DNA of 64,000 nucleotides from Stygiobacter sp. RIFOXYC2_FULL_38_25. GTDB lineage: Bacteria > Bacteroidota > Ignavibacteria > Ignavibacteriales > Melioribacteraceae. Location: contig MHAZ01000022.1 of the NCBI GenBank assembly GCA_001803165.1, forward strand, positions 1 to 64,000, given 5' to 3'. Shown piece by piece: positions 53,433 to 63,296 of this stretch. The translations under genes were made by a program, and so were the position numbers. The notes beneath the pieces are model-generated. The model did no database searches, had not been told where the DNA came from, and saw only the letters and a list, made by a program, of their open reading frames with translations. The stretch's first letter is position 1; every line of letters starts with the position of its first letter.

Positions 53433-55739
53433 TCAGTCCTTTCGTTTAATTCCAGATGTATCATTATAAGGGAAAGCATTAAATCTCGGTTCAAATTCGT
53501 CATTAGGATCGTAAACTGGCGGTAAATCTTTTACATTAATTATGTCTGTTACAGTTCCGGTTCTACAATCTGGGGAAACTAATCTTGGTCTTCCGTTCTC
53601 GTAAATAGATTCCCTACAAAACGCAGCTTGAATTATTTTACCGCTAGGCGGTGTTTGAAAATCTTCAACCGGCATATTTATTTGCTCATAAATATCATGC
53701 ATAAAGATTGCCCAGATAGGAAGCGCGGCAATAGCACCCTGTCCGTATGTTCCGGTAAATGTAACTCTCTGATCATCAAAGCCAACCCAAACACCGGCAG
53801 TAATTTGCGGAGTAAAGCCAATAAACCATGCATCGGCATAATTAGTATTCGTTCCGGTTTTACCCGCAGCAGGGCGCTGGAAATTGTAAACTGAACGAGC
53901 TGATGTGCCGGTTCCACCGCCGTCCATTACTGTTCTCATCATATCAGTTACAATGTAAGCAGTTTCTTCAGATATGGCTTCGTTGGCTTGAGTATTAAAC
54001 TTTTCAATAACAACTCCATCTTTATCTTCAATCTGTAAAATAGAAATAGGTTCGTTATAAACTCCTCTGTTGCCCAAAGTAGCATAGCCGCTAACAATCT
54101 CTAAAGGAGTAACAACAGAAGATCCTAACGAAATAGCTGGAGTTAGATCCAATCTTGTTTTAATTCCCATACGTGCAGCAAAACGACCAATATCGGGAAG
54201 TGGTGCAAAATCTTCTATTATCAACCGAGCAGCAACTAAGTTGTAGGATTCAGCTAGACCCCAACGTAATGTCGTATAACCTCCGGAACTATGATCAAAA
54301 TTAGCCGGACTCCATAGTTTTGCGGAGCCATCGTTGAATGCAAATGGCTGATTCAAAATTGGGAATGCCGGATATAAGCCTCTATCAATTGCAACTGTAT
54401 AAACAAATGGTTTGAAAGCTGAGCCCGGCTGACGGCGGATTTGTGTGGCGTGGTTTAATCCATACATAAATTTGTTATCGCGTCCGCCAACCATAGCTCT
54501 AATTTCGCCGGTTCTAGTATCGAGCGCAACAAAACCAACTTCAATTTTCTTTTCTTCATTCTTAACAGAATCAATAAAAGTTTTGTCCTTCACTATGCGG
54601 TTATAAAACGCAAGACGCTCTCTTTGAGAAGTAGCCGATTTATATTCGGGACGATTCTTGATCGCCTTATCAAGTACTTCACGAAGAATTGAGCTATATC
54701 TATTCCAATTCCAGCTCGCATCAAATTGCTTTTGAAATCTATCCAGATGCAGTTGAGCAGCATGGTTTGCAATTTTCTGCATTCTGCTATCAAGCGTAGT
54801 ATAAATTCTTAATCCGCCTTGATAAAGGTCGAAGCCATATTTATCGGAAAGTTTTTCCATTTGCTGACGAATATATTCCAAGAAGTGAGGAGCGATTGAG
54901 CCGTAAATTTTCTCCTGGACTTTTTTATAGGAAAGTTTAATCCGCTCAAGTTTAAGTCTTTCATAAGTTTCTTCGGATAAATAATCATCATTAACCATAT
55001 TCTGCATTACAATATTTCTTCTGCGGAAAGCGTTTTCATATTTATTAAACGGATCGTAACCACCGGGAGATTTGAGAAGAGAAACTAGAATTCCGGCATC
55101 CGGCACAGTTAAGTCTTTTACATCTTTATCAAAATAGATACGGGAAGCCATGCTTATTCCATAAGCGCTTCTTCCGAAATAGGAAATGTTGAAATACATT
55201 TCAAGAATTTCCCGCTTAGTATAAGTCTTCTCAATCTGAACTGCTGTAATCCATTCGCGTATTTTTCTAATAACCGTTCCGGCTTTACTCTCGTGTTTTG
55301 CTTTGAAGCCATACAGATTTTTTGCAAGCTGCATGGTTATTGTACTAGCGCCTTCTCGTCTGAAAAGAAGAACATTCTTAATCATTGCTTTAACAAATCT
55401 TTGAAGATCAACTCCCCAATGGTCGTAGAAATTTTTGTCTTCGGTAGCAATTAACGCATTTATTACATGGGGCGGAATGGTGTCTATACTAACTTCAACA
55501 CGATTCTCTTTATAGAATTGCCCAATCAGTTCGCCATCGGTACTATAAACATTGCTTGCAAGCTGCGCTTTGGGGTTTTCTAATTCTTCCAGCGAAACTA
55601 ATCCTTCAAAAACATATAGGAAGAAGAGTACCGTTGCAATTACGAAAAGTGAAGCTGCACCAAAAATTATATATCGAAAATTTTTCTTCTTTGGATTTTT
55701 CGCGTTCTTTAATAACTGATTTGGTCTTTTGATAACCAT
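53433..55739 (-). CDS. Penicillin-binding protein 1A (bifunctional GT51/transpeptidase)
   Basis: 768 residues. N-terminal membrane anchor (IIFGAASLFVIATVLFFLYVF). The GT51 domain has ATEDKNFYDHWGVDLQRF (catalytic Glu) and EGASTITMQLAKNLYG. The transpeptidase domain has RQPGSAFKPFVYTVA (Ser, Lys), the S-x-N in AESYNLVAARL, and AAGKTGTNTNYADAWFIG. It polymerises and crosslinks peptidoglycan. It is followed upstream by lpxH with 1 bp between them, so it shares an operon with an outer-membrane lipid gene. Confidence 0.94.
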   Translation of the reverse strand: MVIKRPNQLLKNAKNPKKKNFRYIIFGAASLFVIATVLFFLYVFEGLVSLEELENPKAQLASNVYSTDGELIGQFYKENRVEVSIDTIPPHVINALIATEDKNFYDHWGVDLQRFVKAMIKNVLLFRREGASTITMQLAKNLYGFKAKHESKAGTVIRKIREWITAVQIEKTYTKREILEMYFNISYFGRSAYGISMASRIYFDKDVKDLTVPDAGILVSLLKSPGGYDPFNKYENAFRRRNIVMQNMVNDDYLSEETYERLKLERIKLSYKKVQEKIYGSIAPHFLEYIRQQMEKLSDKYGFDLYQGGLRIYTTLDSRMQKIANHAAQLHLDRFQKQFDASWNWNRYSSILREVLDKAIKNRPEYKSATSQRERLAFYNRIVKDKTFIDSVKNEEKKIEVGFVALDTRTGEIRAMVGGRDNKFMYGLNHATQIRRQPGSAFKPFVYTVAIDRGLYPAFPILNQPFAFNDGSAKLWSPANFDHSSGGYTTLRWGLAESYNLVAARLIIEDFAPLPDIGRFAARMGIKTRLDLTPAISLGSSVVTPLEIVSGYATLGNRGVYNEPISILQIEDKDGVVIEKFNTQANEAISEETAYIVTDMMRTVMDGGGTGTSARSVYNFQRPAAGKTGTNTNYADAWFIGFTPQITAGVWVGFDDQRVTFTGTYGQGAIAALPIWAIFMHDIYEQINMPVEDFQTPPSGKIIQAAFCRESIYENGRPRLVSPDCRTGTVTDIINVKDLPPVYDPNDEFEPRFNAFPYNDTSGIKRKD

Positions 55740-55740
55740 A

Positions 55741-56460
55741 CTATTCCCAGTCTATAATCTCAAATTTGTTTGTGAATTTACCATAACACGGTTTCTTTAG
55801 CCAAGTGCCAAGATTAACATACATCCCATTATCTATTTTTTCAATTGTTCTTCTATGTGAATGACCGAAGACAACATAATCATATTCTTTGTTGATTAGC
55901 ATTTTTGCAGTGTCAAGTAATCCGCTAAACTCGCCATAGTTTTTTGTTGATGTATAATCTCTGCTAGCCTTGCTCGATCCGCTTGCAATTTTAATTCCTA
56001 AATCGGGATGAATAATAGAATAAACTCGTTGAATGAATTTATTCCGAAGAACTTTCTTCAGCATTTTGTAACCGTTATCGCCAGCCATTAATCCATCGCC
56101 GTGAGCAATGAAGAATTTGCTTCCGTTAAGCTCAGTGATGATTTCTTCTTCGTAAACCTTTGCACCAATTTCTTTTTCAAAAAAATCTTTATGAAGAAAA
56201 TCGTGGTTGCCGATTATGTAGTGAATATCTTTTCCGGTATCTCTAAACGAAGCAAGCGCGCCAAGTGTGCGGATAAATCCTTTCTGGATTACACGCTTGT
56301 ATTCAAACCAGTAATCGAACAAATCGCCAACAATAAACAGCTCGTCGCAATTCGATTCGGCAAACTTCAGAAAATCCACAAGGAGTTTTTCCTTTCCCCT
56401 CTCAAGATTTTCATTCTGCAAGCCTAGATGTACATCCGATATAAAGAAATATGTTTTCAA
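55741..56460 (-). CDS. lpxH: UDP-2,3-diacylglucosamine hydrolase (LpxH-like metallophosphatase)
   Basis: 239 residues with all five calcineurin-type motifs: SDVHLG, VGDLFDYWFEY, IGNHDF, AHGDGLMAGD and FGHSHRRT. LpxH makes lipid X in lipid A synthesis, implying a lipopolysaccharide outer membrane. Positioned between PBP1A and the M1 peptidase gene with gaps of 1 and 3 bp. Confidence 0.85.
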   Translation of the reverse strand: MKTYFFISDVHLGLQNENLERGKEKLLVDFLKFAESNCDELFIVGDLFDYWFEYKRVIQKGFIRTLGALASFRDTGKDIHYIIGNHDFLHKDFFEKEIGAKVYEEEIITELNGSKFFIAHGDGLMAGDNGYKMLKKVLRNKFIQRVYSIIHPDLGIKIASGSSKASRDYTSTKNYGEFSGLLDTAKMLINKEYDYVVFGHSHRRTIEKIDNGMYVNLGTWLKKPCYGKFTNKFEIIDWE

Positions 56461-56463
56461 ATA

Positions 56464-58170
56464 TTAATCATTCCTCGATTCAAAAGTAGCTAAAAGCCAT
56501 TTATCCGGATCAAGCAAAATTTCTTTTGGTTTTCTCTTCAAAGTGAAACTAAAGCGCTGCTGTCTTTCAGTAATCCGCAAAGTTTTAACCTCGCTTTCGT
56601 CTCCTTCATAAATAAATTTTACTCCCACCGGAAATTTATAAATATCGTAGCCATTTTGTAACTGTTCTGTGTTTAATACTAAAGAAAAATCTGCTCCTTT
56701 TAGCTCCGAACTCCAGTCGTAAGCAAGCTCAATTATTCCTTCACCATTAAAAACCCATTGGTCGAAAAATTGTGTTAGGTTTCTACCGCTCACTTTTTCA
56801 CAAAGTTTTTTGAAATCATAAGTAGAAGCATTCCCATATTTGTAGAGTCTTAAATATTCATGTAATGTTTTGAAAAAATTTGTATCTCCAACTTCATTCC
56901 GCAGCATGTGTAAAACCCAGGCACCTTTGCTGTAAACTAAATTCCCAAATAATGCGTCGCCGGGATTGTACAACTTACCATTTTCAAATGATCCAAATCT
57001 TCCGCTCATTGTGCTTTGAAGAGCGCGCGGTCCGGCTTTCTTTTCCCAATACAAAGCTACTGAGTATGTGGCAAAACCTTCATTAAGCCAAATATCTTTC
57101 CATGTTTTTGGACCAACAGCATTACCCCACCAATGATGCGCCAGTTCATGAATCAGCATATCAGTAAAAAACTTATGCCCGCCAACAAAAATGGAACCGA
57201 CACCGGTCAAAGTCTGGTGTTCCATTGCACCGCTTTGCCAAAGTATTTCCGCAACAAAGTATTTTTCTTTGATGAACGGATATGCGCCAAAGATTTCCTC
57301 GAATACTTTTAAGTACTCAGGATGATCGCCGAAATCTTTCTTAGCGTTTTCAAGATCGCTTTCAAAAGCAAAGTAGGCAAGATCAAGCGAATCTTTTGTT
57401 ATGGAGAGATACTTTTGCGAAAACGATTTGTACTTCCCGGAATAAATGGCAATTAAATATGTAGAAATTGGATAAATAGTTTTCCAGTGATAAGTCTTCT
57501 TGCCGTCGGTAATTTTTGTATCAACAAGTTTTCCGTTGGAAAGTGAAACGCAGCATGTATCGTTGGTGATGAACATATCAACTTGCGCTTTATCATCCGG
57601 CAAATCTATGCATGGCAGCCAGGTTGATGCAAAAACCGGTTCATTAAGTGAATAAACAAAAGGATGATTTTGGTGAGTCTCAAAATTGAATGAGCCAAAT
57701 CCTAAACTTTTTGGGGTACCGCTGTAAACAACTCTCACCTCTATGGAATCCAAATCTTTATTCTTCTTTTGAATTGAGAGAATTTTATCATCCAACCCGT
57801 AATCAGCATCTATTCCGTTAATCTGCACGAGTTTAACTTTCATATTATCATAAAAATTAAGAGGGATTGATTCGGCATTCTTGTCATTCAATTTCATGCT
57901 TATTGTTACGTCGCCGTCTATCCTTTTCTTTTTTGTATCAAGATTAATTTTAATCGTGTAATGCATTACATCAACCGAACGCTGCGTTTTGGGATTGTAC
58001 TCTTCAAGTTTATCGTTGCTAAATTCTTTTAGCTGAAGTGCAACAGAAACACCTTTACTAATTCCAAGCGGAAATCTGTTTTGGAGAAAATCGTAAATTG
58101 AATAAACGCCGACGATAAAAAGGCATATCAAAAACGATACAACAAGGTAAGCAATGTTTCTTTTTTGCAT
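56464..58170 (-). CDS. M1-family metallopeptidase (membrane-anchored aminopeptidase)
   Basis: 568 residues. An N-terminal membrane anchor (NIAYLVVSFLICLFIVGVYSIYDFL) is followed by an M1 N-terminal beta domain. The gluzincin site is DMLIHELAHHWWGNAVGPKTWKDIWLNEGFATY, with HEXXH and the third ligand Glu 19 residues on. GAMEHQTLT replaces the usual GAMEN exopeptidase loop, so strict aminopeptidase action is less certain. It lies 3 bp upstream of lpxH. Likely periplasmic. Confidence 0.9.
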   Translation of the reverse strand: MQKRNIAYLVVSFLICLFIVGVYSIYDFLQNRFPLGISKGVSVALQLKEFSNDKLEEYNPKTQRSVDVMHYTIKINLDTKKKRIDGDVTISMKLNDKNAESIPLNFYDNMKVKLVQINGIDADYGLDDKILSIQKKNKDLDSIEVRVVYSGTPKSLGFGSFNFETHQNHPFVYSLNEPVFASTWLPCIDLPDDKAQVDMFITNDTCCVSLSNGKLVDTKITDGKKTYHWKTIYPISTYLIAIYSGKYKSFSQKYLSITKDSLDLAYFAFESDLENAKKDFGDHPEYLKVFEEIFGAYPFIKEKYFVAEILWQSGAMEHQTLTGVGSIFVGGHKFFTDMLIHELAHHWWGNAVGPKTWKDIWLNEGFATYSVALYWEKKAGPRALQSTMSGRFGSFENGKLYNPGDALFGNLVYSKGAWVLHMLRNEVGDTNFFKTLHEYLRLYKYGNASTYDFKKLCEKVSGRNLTQFFDQWVFNGEGIIELAYDWSSELKGADFSLVLNTEQLQNGYDIYKFPVGVKFIYEGDESEVKTLRITERQQRFSFTLKRKPKEILLDPDKWLLATFESRND

Positions 58171-58274
58171 TAATTAGAGCTGGTATTTGATTCCGGTTCT
58201 AAATTAACAATTTCATTGTTTGCCAATCAATTGTTAATTAAATATATTTTAAATAACACTACATCGAGAAAAAT

Positions 58275-59510
58275 ATGGTTTATACAGGATCGACCACTTT
58301 AAGAAAAACCCTTACTATGATTCTTGCCGGCGGACAGGGCGAACGGCTTTTTCCTCTAACAAAAGTAAGAACAAAACCTTCCGTTCCCTTCGGCGGAAAG
58401 TACAGAATTATTGATTTCACTCTTTCAAACTGCTTAAACTCCGGGCTTCGCAAAATCTTTGTGATAACCCAATATAAATCCGATTCACTCAGCCGCCATC
58501 TTTACGAAGCATGGAATATTTTCAATCCGGATTTAGGAGAGTTTATCTATTCCATTCCGCCGCAGTTTAAGACTAGTAACAATTGGTATCTGGGCACAGC
58601 AAACGCCGTTCAACAAAATCTAAATTTGATTGAAGATGAGAATTATGAACAACTGCTTCTTCTCTCCGGCGATCATATTTACAAAATGGACTATTTGAAA
58701 ATGCTTCAATATCACACCGAGAAAAAAGCAGCGCTAACTATTGCAAGTATCGAAGTGCCCAAATCCGTAGCAGATCGTTTTGGTGTGATAGACATTGATG
58801 AGCATTATAAAGTAAAATCATTTGTTGAGAAACCAAAAAATCCCCCTACGATTCCCGGTAAACCGGCTTTCTCTTTTGTTAACATGGGAATTTATGCATT
58901 CAACGTTAACGCTTTGAAGGAAGTACTTAGCAAAATGGAAAAAGAGAAAATCCCTAATCACGATTTTGGAAAAGATGTTATTCCTTATATGATTAAAAAC
59001 GGCTACCATGTTCAGTCCTACCGTTTTATTGATGAGAACAAAAAAGATGAACCTTACTGGGTAGATGTTGGAACGATTGACAGCTACTATGCAGCCAGTA
59101 TGGATTTAATAAATGTAAGTCCTCATTTTAATCTGTATGATTTCGATTGGCCATTGAGAACACGTCAACTTCAATATCCACCGGCTAAGACTATTTCTCA
59201 CGAAGGAGAGAGAGTTGGTCGTGCGTTTAATTCTCTTATTTCCGACGGTACAATTGTTTCCGGCGGTTTGGTTGAAAGATCAATCGTTGGTTTTAATGTG
59301 CGTATAAATAGTTACTCTTATGTTACCGACTCAATTATTTTTGATAATTGCAAGATTGGCAGACACGCACGAATACGTAGAACAATTATTGATAAGAATG
59401 TTAACGTTCCGGAGGGAATGGAGATTGGATTTGACATAGAAGCGGATAAGAAACATTTTACAGTTTCAGAAACCGGTATTGTGATTATTCCAAAGAATTA
59501 TCAATTCTAA
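58275..59510 (+). CDS. glgC: Glucose-1-phosphate adenylyltransferase
   Basis: 411 residues. TMILAGGQGERLFPLTKVRTKPSVPFGGKYRIIDFTLSNCLNSG is the nucleotidyltransferase and activator region, and SFVEKPKNPPTIPGKPAFSFVNMGIYAF holds the sugar-phosphate site. A left-handed beta helix forms the C-terminus. It makes ADP-glucose for glycogen. It is divergent from the M1 gene and monocistronic with a terminator. Confidence 0.94.
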   Translation: MVYTGSTTLRKTLTMILAGGQGERLFPLTKVRTKPSVPFGGKYRIIDFTLSNCLNSGLRKIFVITQYKSDSLSRHLYEAWNIFNPDLGEFIYSIPPQFKTSNNWYLGTANAVQQNLNLIEDENYEQLLLLSGDHIYKMDYLKMLQYHTEKKAALTIASIEVPKSVADRFGVIDIDEHYKVKSFVEKPKNPPTIPGKPAFSFVNMGIYAFNVNALKEVLSKMEKEKIPNHDFGKDVIPYMIKNGYHVQSYRFIDENKKDEPYWVDVGTIDSYYAASMDLINVSPHFNLYDFDWPLRTRQLQYPPAKTISHEGERVGRAFNSLISDGTIVSGGLVERSIVGFNVRINSYSYVTDSIIFDNCKIGRHARIRRTIIDKNVNVPEGMEIGFDIEADKKHFTVSETGIVIIPKNYQF

Positions 59511-59532
59511 CTTACATAGTTAATTCTCTGAA

Positions 59533-59560
59533 AAGCCGGGCTACACCGGCTTTTTTATTT
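59533..59560 (+). terminator. Rho-independent terminator of glgC
   Basis: AAGCCGG, loop GCTACA, CCGGCTT, then TTTTATTTT. It starts 23 nt after the glgC stop and separates it from uvrC. Confidence 0.88.
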
Positions 59561-59602
59561 TCCGCTTGAGTTGTTATTTTACTTCCAACTAAATCGCAGA
59601 CT

Positions 59603-61444
59603 ATGAACGAGACACTAAAAGAAAAATTAGAAAATTTGCCTTCGCTTCCGGGCATTTATCAGTATTTCAATGATAAAGGCAAAGTGATTTACGTGGGCAA
59701 GGCGAAAAACTTGAAGAACCGTGTCCGTTCTTACTTTCATAAAAATATTGATTCGCCAAAGACAGAAATTCTTGTTTCAAAAATTGAAGACTTACAGATT
59801 ATTGTGACCGATTCCGAAATTGAAGCTTTGGTTCTCGAAAACAATCTGATAAAGGAATTAAAACCACGTTACAATGTTCTACTTAAAGATGATAAATCCT
59901 TTCCTTACATCCGCGTAACCAATGAGCCGTTTCCGCAAATTTTTCCAACCCGAAATATTGTAAAGGATGGATCGCGCTACTTTGGACCTTACACAGATGT
60001 AAAGAACATGAAATCGTCTCTACGGTTGATTACCAAAATTTTCAAAATAAGAAGCTGCAAGTTTGATATTACTGAAGAAGCTGTAGAAAAGAAGAAATTC
60101 AAAATCTGCCTGGATTACCACATTAAAAAGTGCGAAGGACCATGCGAAGGTCTTGTTTCAAGGGAAAGATATAATTCGATGGTGAACCAGGCAGTAAAGG
60201 TTTTCCGCGGCAAAACCGAAGAACTTCTTGATGAATTGAAGAAGCAGATGGCTGAAGCTTCTTCTAATCTTGAATTTGAAAAAGCAGCCGAACTGCGAGA
60301 TAGGCTTGAGCAATTGCAAGTTTATACTTCCAAGCAAAAAGTAGTTTCGGCAGATTTGGAAGACCGTGATATTATCAGCGCTGCTTTTGAAGGGAAAGAA
60401 GTTGCAGCAACTATTCTAAATATTCGCGCCGGTAAACTTGTTGGCAAACGCCAGCTAACTTTAGCTGCTGAAGAAAATACAGAACCACCGCAAATCTATT
60501 CAGCAATTATTAAATTTTACTACACGGAATTTGTGGAAGTGCCAAAAGAAATTATTTTGGAAGTTGAGCCGGAAGATTCCGAATCACTATTGGAATGGCT
60601 TAACACTAAAGCTGTGAAGAAAACAAATTTTATAATTCCTCAGAGGCAAAGCGAGGCTAAATCTTTGCTCGTAATGTGCAAGCAAAATGCAATACTCGCG
60701 CTTAAAGAAATCCAGTTGCAGAAAATGAAGAAGGAAGGAAATGTTCCGTACGTTCTTTCGGCTTTGCAGAGAGATTTACGCTTGAAGAAATTACCCCGCT
60801 TAATAGAGTGTTTTGATAACAGCAACTTGCAGGGCAGCGACGCTGTTGCAAGCATGGTAGTTTTTGCCGACGGCAAACCAAAGAAAAGTTTGTACCGCAA
60901 ATTCATCATAAAAACTGTTGAAGGTCCCGACGACTTTGCGAGTATGAGAGAAATTATCCACCGCCGTTACAGTAGAGTGATGGAAGAAAAACTTCCCTTC
61001 CCGGATTTGATTATGGTTGATGGAGGTAAAGGGCAGCTGAGCAGCGCAATTGAAACTCTTGATGAACTTGGAATTAAGAGTTACGAAATTATCGGTTTGG
61101 CAAAAAGATTGGAAGAAGTTTTTCTTCCCGGAGAATCCGAAGCGCAGTCAATTCCCAAAACTTCCAGCAGCCTTAAATTGCTTCAGCATGTACGCGATGA
61201 AGCTCACCGCTTCGCAATCACTTTCCATCGCGAAAGAAGAAGTAAACGCACCTTTGCCACTGAGCTTACAGAGATAAAAGGTATCGGAGAAAAAGTTGCT
61301 CAAAAATTGTTAGCTGAGTTAGGAAGTTTGGAAGCTATAAAAACTGCTTCAGAAGAATCATTAGCAAAAGTTATAGGCGCGGCAAAAGCAAAGTTAGTTT
61401 ATGAGCATTACCGTTCATCAGAAAATGAAGTTATCTCCAATTAA
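59603..61444 (+). CDS. uvrC: Excinuclease ABC subunit C
   Basis: 613 residues, full length. GIY-YIG domain (LPGIYQYFNDKGKVIYVGKAKNLKNRVRSYF), UVR motif (ASSNLEFEKAAELRDRLEQL), RNase H-like domain (IECFDNSNLQGSDAVASMVVF, IMVDGGKGQLSSA) and C-terminal helix-hairpin-helix pair (LTEIKGIGEKVAQKLLAELGS). It makes the 3' and 5' incisions in nucleotide excision repair. It overlaps the convergent toxin gene by 4 bp. Confidence 0.96.
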   Translation: MNETLKEKLENLPSLPGIYQYFNDKGKVIYVGKAKNLKNRVRSYFHKNIDSPKTEILVSKIEDLQIIVTDSEIEALVLENNLIKELKPRYNVLLKDDKSFPYIRVTNEPFPQIFPTRNIVKDGSRYFGPYTDVKNMKSSLRLITKIFKIRSCKFDITEEAVEKKKFKICLDYHIKKCEGPCEGLVSRERYNSMVNQAVKVFRGKTEELLDELKKQMAEASSNLEFEKAAELRDRLEQLQVYTSKQKVVSADLEDRDIISAAFEGKEVAATILNIRAGKLVGKRQLTLAAEENTEPPQIYSAIIKFYYTEFVEVPKEIILEVEPEDSESLLEWLNTKAVKKTNFIIPQRQSEAKSLLVMCKQNAILALKEIQLQKMKKEGNVPYVLSALQRDLRLKKLPRLIECFDNSNLQGSDAVASMVVFADGKPKKSLYRKFIIKTVEGPDDFASMREIIHRRYSRVMEEKLPFPDLIMVDGGKGQLSSAIETLDELGIKSYEIIGLAKRLEEVFLPGESEAQSIPKTSSSLKLLQHVRDEAHRFAITFHRERRSKRTFATELTEIKGIGEKVAQKLLAELGSLEAIKTASEESLAKVIGAAKAKLVYEHYRSSENEVISN

Positions 61445-61704
61445 TTCTCGTAATGAGTCCACATACGTAAAATCTTTATGGTCTTTTCCTCCTCGAGCAC
61501 TTCGTAAACGAGGCGGTGCTGTTTATTTATCCTTCTGGAAATAAATCCTTTAAGATTGCCGGAAAGGAATTCGAACTCGGGTGGGAATTGATAAGGATTT
61601 TTAGAAATGATTTCTAAAAGAACTTCTACTTTGGGCTTTAGGTTAGATGAAGCAATTTTCTTTGAATCTTTTAGCGATTGAGGCGAAAAGAGAATCTTAT
61701 ACAT
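61441..61704 (-). CDS. Txe/YoeB-type RelE-fold toxin
   Basis: I use ATG 61704 rather than the track's TTG 61710, because it overlaps the antitoxin stop as ATGA. 87 residues (MYKILFSPQSLKDSKKIASSNLKPKVEVLLEII), with RRINKQHRLVYEVLEEEKTIKILRMWTHYEN matching YoeB/Txe ends, including the catalytic-type His and C-terminal Tyr. YoeB toxins cut mRNA at the ribosome. The pair is convergent with uvrC. Confidence 0.87.
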   Translation of the reverse strand: MYKILFSPQSLKDSKKIASSNLKPKVEVLLEIISKNPYQFPPEFEFLSGNLKGFISRRINKQHRLVYEVLEEEKTIKILRMWTHYEN

Positions 61705-61922
61705 CACCAATCAAGTTTGTCTTTATATTCATTTATATCGGTGTTGGCTTCTTTAACTATCGAAGTTGTCATTCCCGGAATACTGCTTAAATATTCGGTA
61801 TCGCTCAACTCTCCCTTACTTGCTTTTAGACTGATTACTTTGGCGTATTCCAAAATTGTAGCCCAATACTTATCGGGAATTTTTTCTAAAATACTTTTTA
61901 ATTCGTTTTGATTTGATATCAT
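61704..61922 (-). CDS. Antitoxin of the YoeB-type pair
   Basis: The track starts at a TTG at 61970, but the ATG at 61922 (MISNQNELKSILEKIPDKYWATILEYAKVI) is a more likely start, giving 72 residues. The N-terminal helix and the acidic C-terminal part (ANTDINEYKDKLDW) fit a small antitoxin that wraps its toxin. It is not a clear Phd/YefM type; the role is inferred from coupling to the toxin. Confidence 0.7.
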   Translation of the reverse strand: MISNQNELKSILEKIPDKYWATILEYAKVISLKASKGELSDTEYLSSIPGMTTSIVKEANTDINEYKDKLDW

Positions 61923-62024
61923 AAAAATACTTTTATCATTTGCTAATAATATATTCAAAATTGTTTTCAATTAACATAGGGTTGCAAGGTGTTATGTTGA
62001 ACAAGAATGGGTGAAATAAAAAAT

Positions 62025-62116
62025 GCCAGACTACCAATCACCCAAGTTAGATACTGACCGTTGCTTCCTTCCGGACCTGGCGGGGTTGGGTATTAACTTG
62101 CCGATTAGAGCCTGGC
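62025..62116 (-). ncRNA. ffs: Signal recognition particle RNA (4.5S type)
   Basis: The minus strand holds CAGGTCCGGAAGGAAGCAAC, the conserved domain IV with the GGAA tetraloop and asymmetric internal loop that binds Ffh. The ends GCCAGGC and GTCTGGC pair, giving a small hairpin RNA of about 92 nt. Confidence 0.93.
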
Positions 62117-62163
62117 AAAAATTTGGGGCGGAAATATAGAAAAAAATCCCGCAGTTAAAAACT

Positions 62164-63291
62164 TTATATATGGTCGAACAAATCGCTTCTAAATCTTTGA
62201 TATTCCGCTTGCCAATTCAATTCTTTGGAAGCCGGTAAACAGTTTTTCTTGTAAGCCGCCAGCAGTTCCTTATCAGCAGACCATTTATTAAGTACATGAA
62301 TCAGCTCTTCAGCATTTTCTAAGTTGATTACTTCCCCAACATTGTATTTCTCAACAATATTTTTCATTTGCGGAAGATTGCTGGAAAGAACCGGCAACTC
62401 TGCCATGATGTACTCAAAAAGTTTGTTTGGCAGTGCGTGATAATAACTAATGCTGATGTTCTCTATTAGCGAAAGTCCAACATCGGCGGCGGCGGTATAA
62501 TTTATTAGCTCATTTTGTTTGAATGAACCCGCAAAAATTACTCTGTCCTCCACTCCAAATTTCTTTGCATGGTTTTGATAATTCTCTTTCTGGTCGCCAT
62601 CGCCAAGCAACAGCAAAACCGCGTTCGGAATCTTGGCTAACGCTTCAATGATTATCGGAATTCCGCGGCCGGGAATGATGACTCCCTGATAAAGCAAGAT
62701 TAGTTTCTCGGAAGAAATTCCATATTGCTTTCTGAAATCTACTTTTGAAGTTGGCTTTTGATAGAGTGGAATGTTTCTAACAACCGAAGTTTTGGGAAGC
62801 GAATAAAATTTTTCCAGAAATTCCGAATCCATTTCTCCGGTCGTCATTACCAAATCAACTTTCTTGATGAAGAATCTTTCTATTGAAGTGATTACTCTTT
62901 GCAGATGCGGACGGCTATGTAGACCGCCGATGTAAGCGTAAATTTCACGACTATTATAAAATACTTTAGCGGATTTAAGTTTTGCAAAAAATGTAACAAG
63001 CGGTAAAGTGTAAAAATCCTCCGCAAAGAAAATGTGAGCGTCTGCTTTCAAAAGTTCTTTGAAAAGAATGAGATTATACTGGAGATAAAACAAAAAACTG
63101 AACTTAGTTTTATATATCCGAAATATCTTTAAGCCTTTTTCAACATGATTTTCTTTTAGCGAGAACCAATCGAATCCGATTACGGAAACAGAAAAACCGT
63201 CTTCGCTGAGAGAGTTGCTAAGGTTTGTAAGACGGGAATCTTGAAATGGGTTGCCGAGAAAAACCAGACAAATTTTCTTGTTCGACGCCAT
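62164..63291 (-). CDS. Glycosyltransferase family 4-like protein
   Basis: 375 residues with the GT-B fold. The N-terminal acceptor half begins KKICLVFLGNPFQDSRLTNLSNSLSEDGFSVSVIGFDW. The C-terminal donor half has ILLYQGVIIPGRGIPIIIEAL, VLLLLGDGDQ and YYHALPNKLFEYIMAELPVLSSNLPQM, with the E-x7-E-like ending. It likely transfers a sugar in surface polysaccharide synthesis. It is 5 bp after the FemAB-like gene. Confidence 0.87.
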   Translation of the reverse strand: MASNKKICLVFLGNPFQDSRLTNLSNSLSEDGFSVSVIGFDWFSLKENHVEKGLKIFRIYKTKFSFLFYLQYNLILFKELLKADAHIFFAEDFYTLPLVTFFAKLKSAKVFYNSREIYAYIGGLHSRPHLQRVITSIERFFIKKVDLVMTTGEMDSEFLEKFYSLPKTSVVRNIPLYQKPTSKVDFRKQYGISSEKLILLYQGVIIPGRGIPIIIEALAKIPNAVLLLLGDGDQKENYQNHAKKFGVEDRVIFAGSFKQNELINYTAAADVGLSLIENISISYYHALPNKLFEYIMAELPVLSSNLPQMKNIVEKYNVGEVINLENAEELIHVLNKWSADKELLAAYKKNCLPASKELNWQAEYQRFRSDLFDHI

Positions 63292-63296
63292 GAACG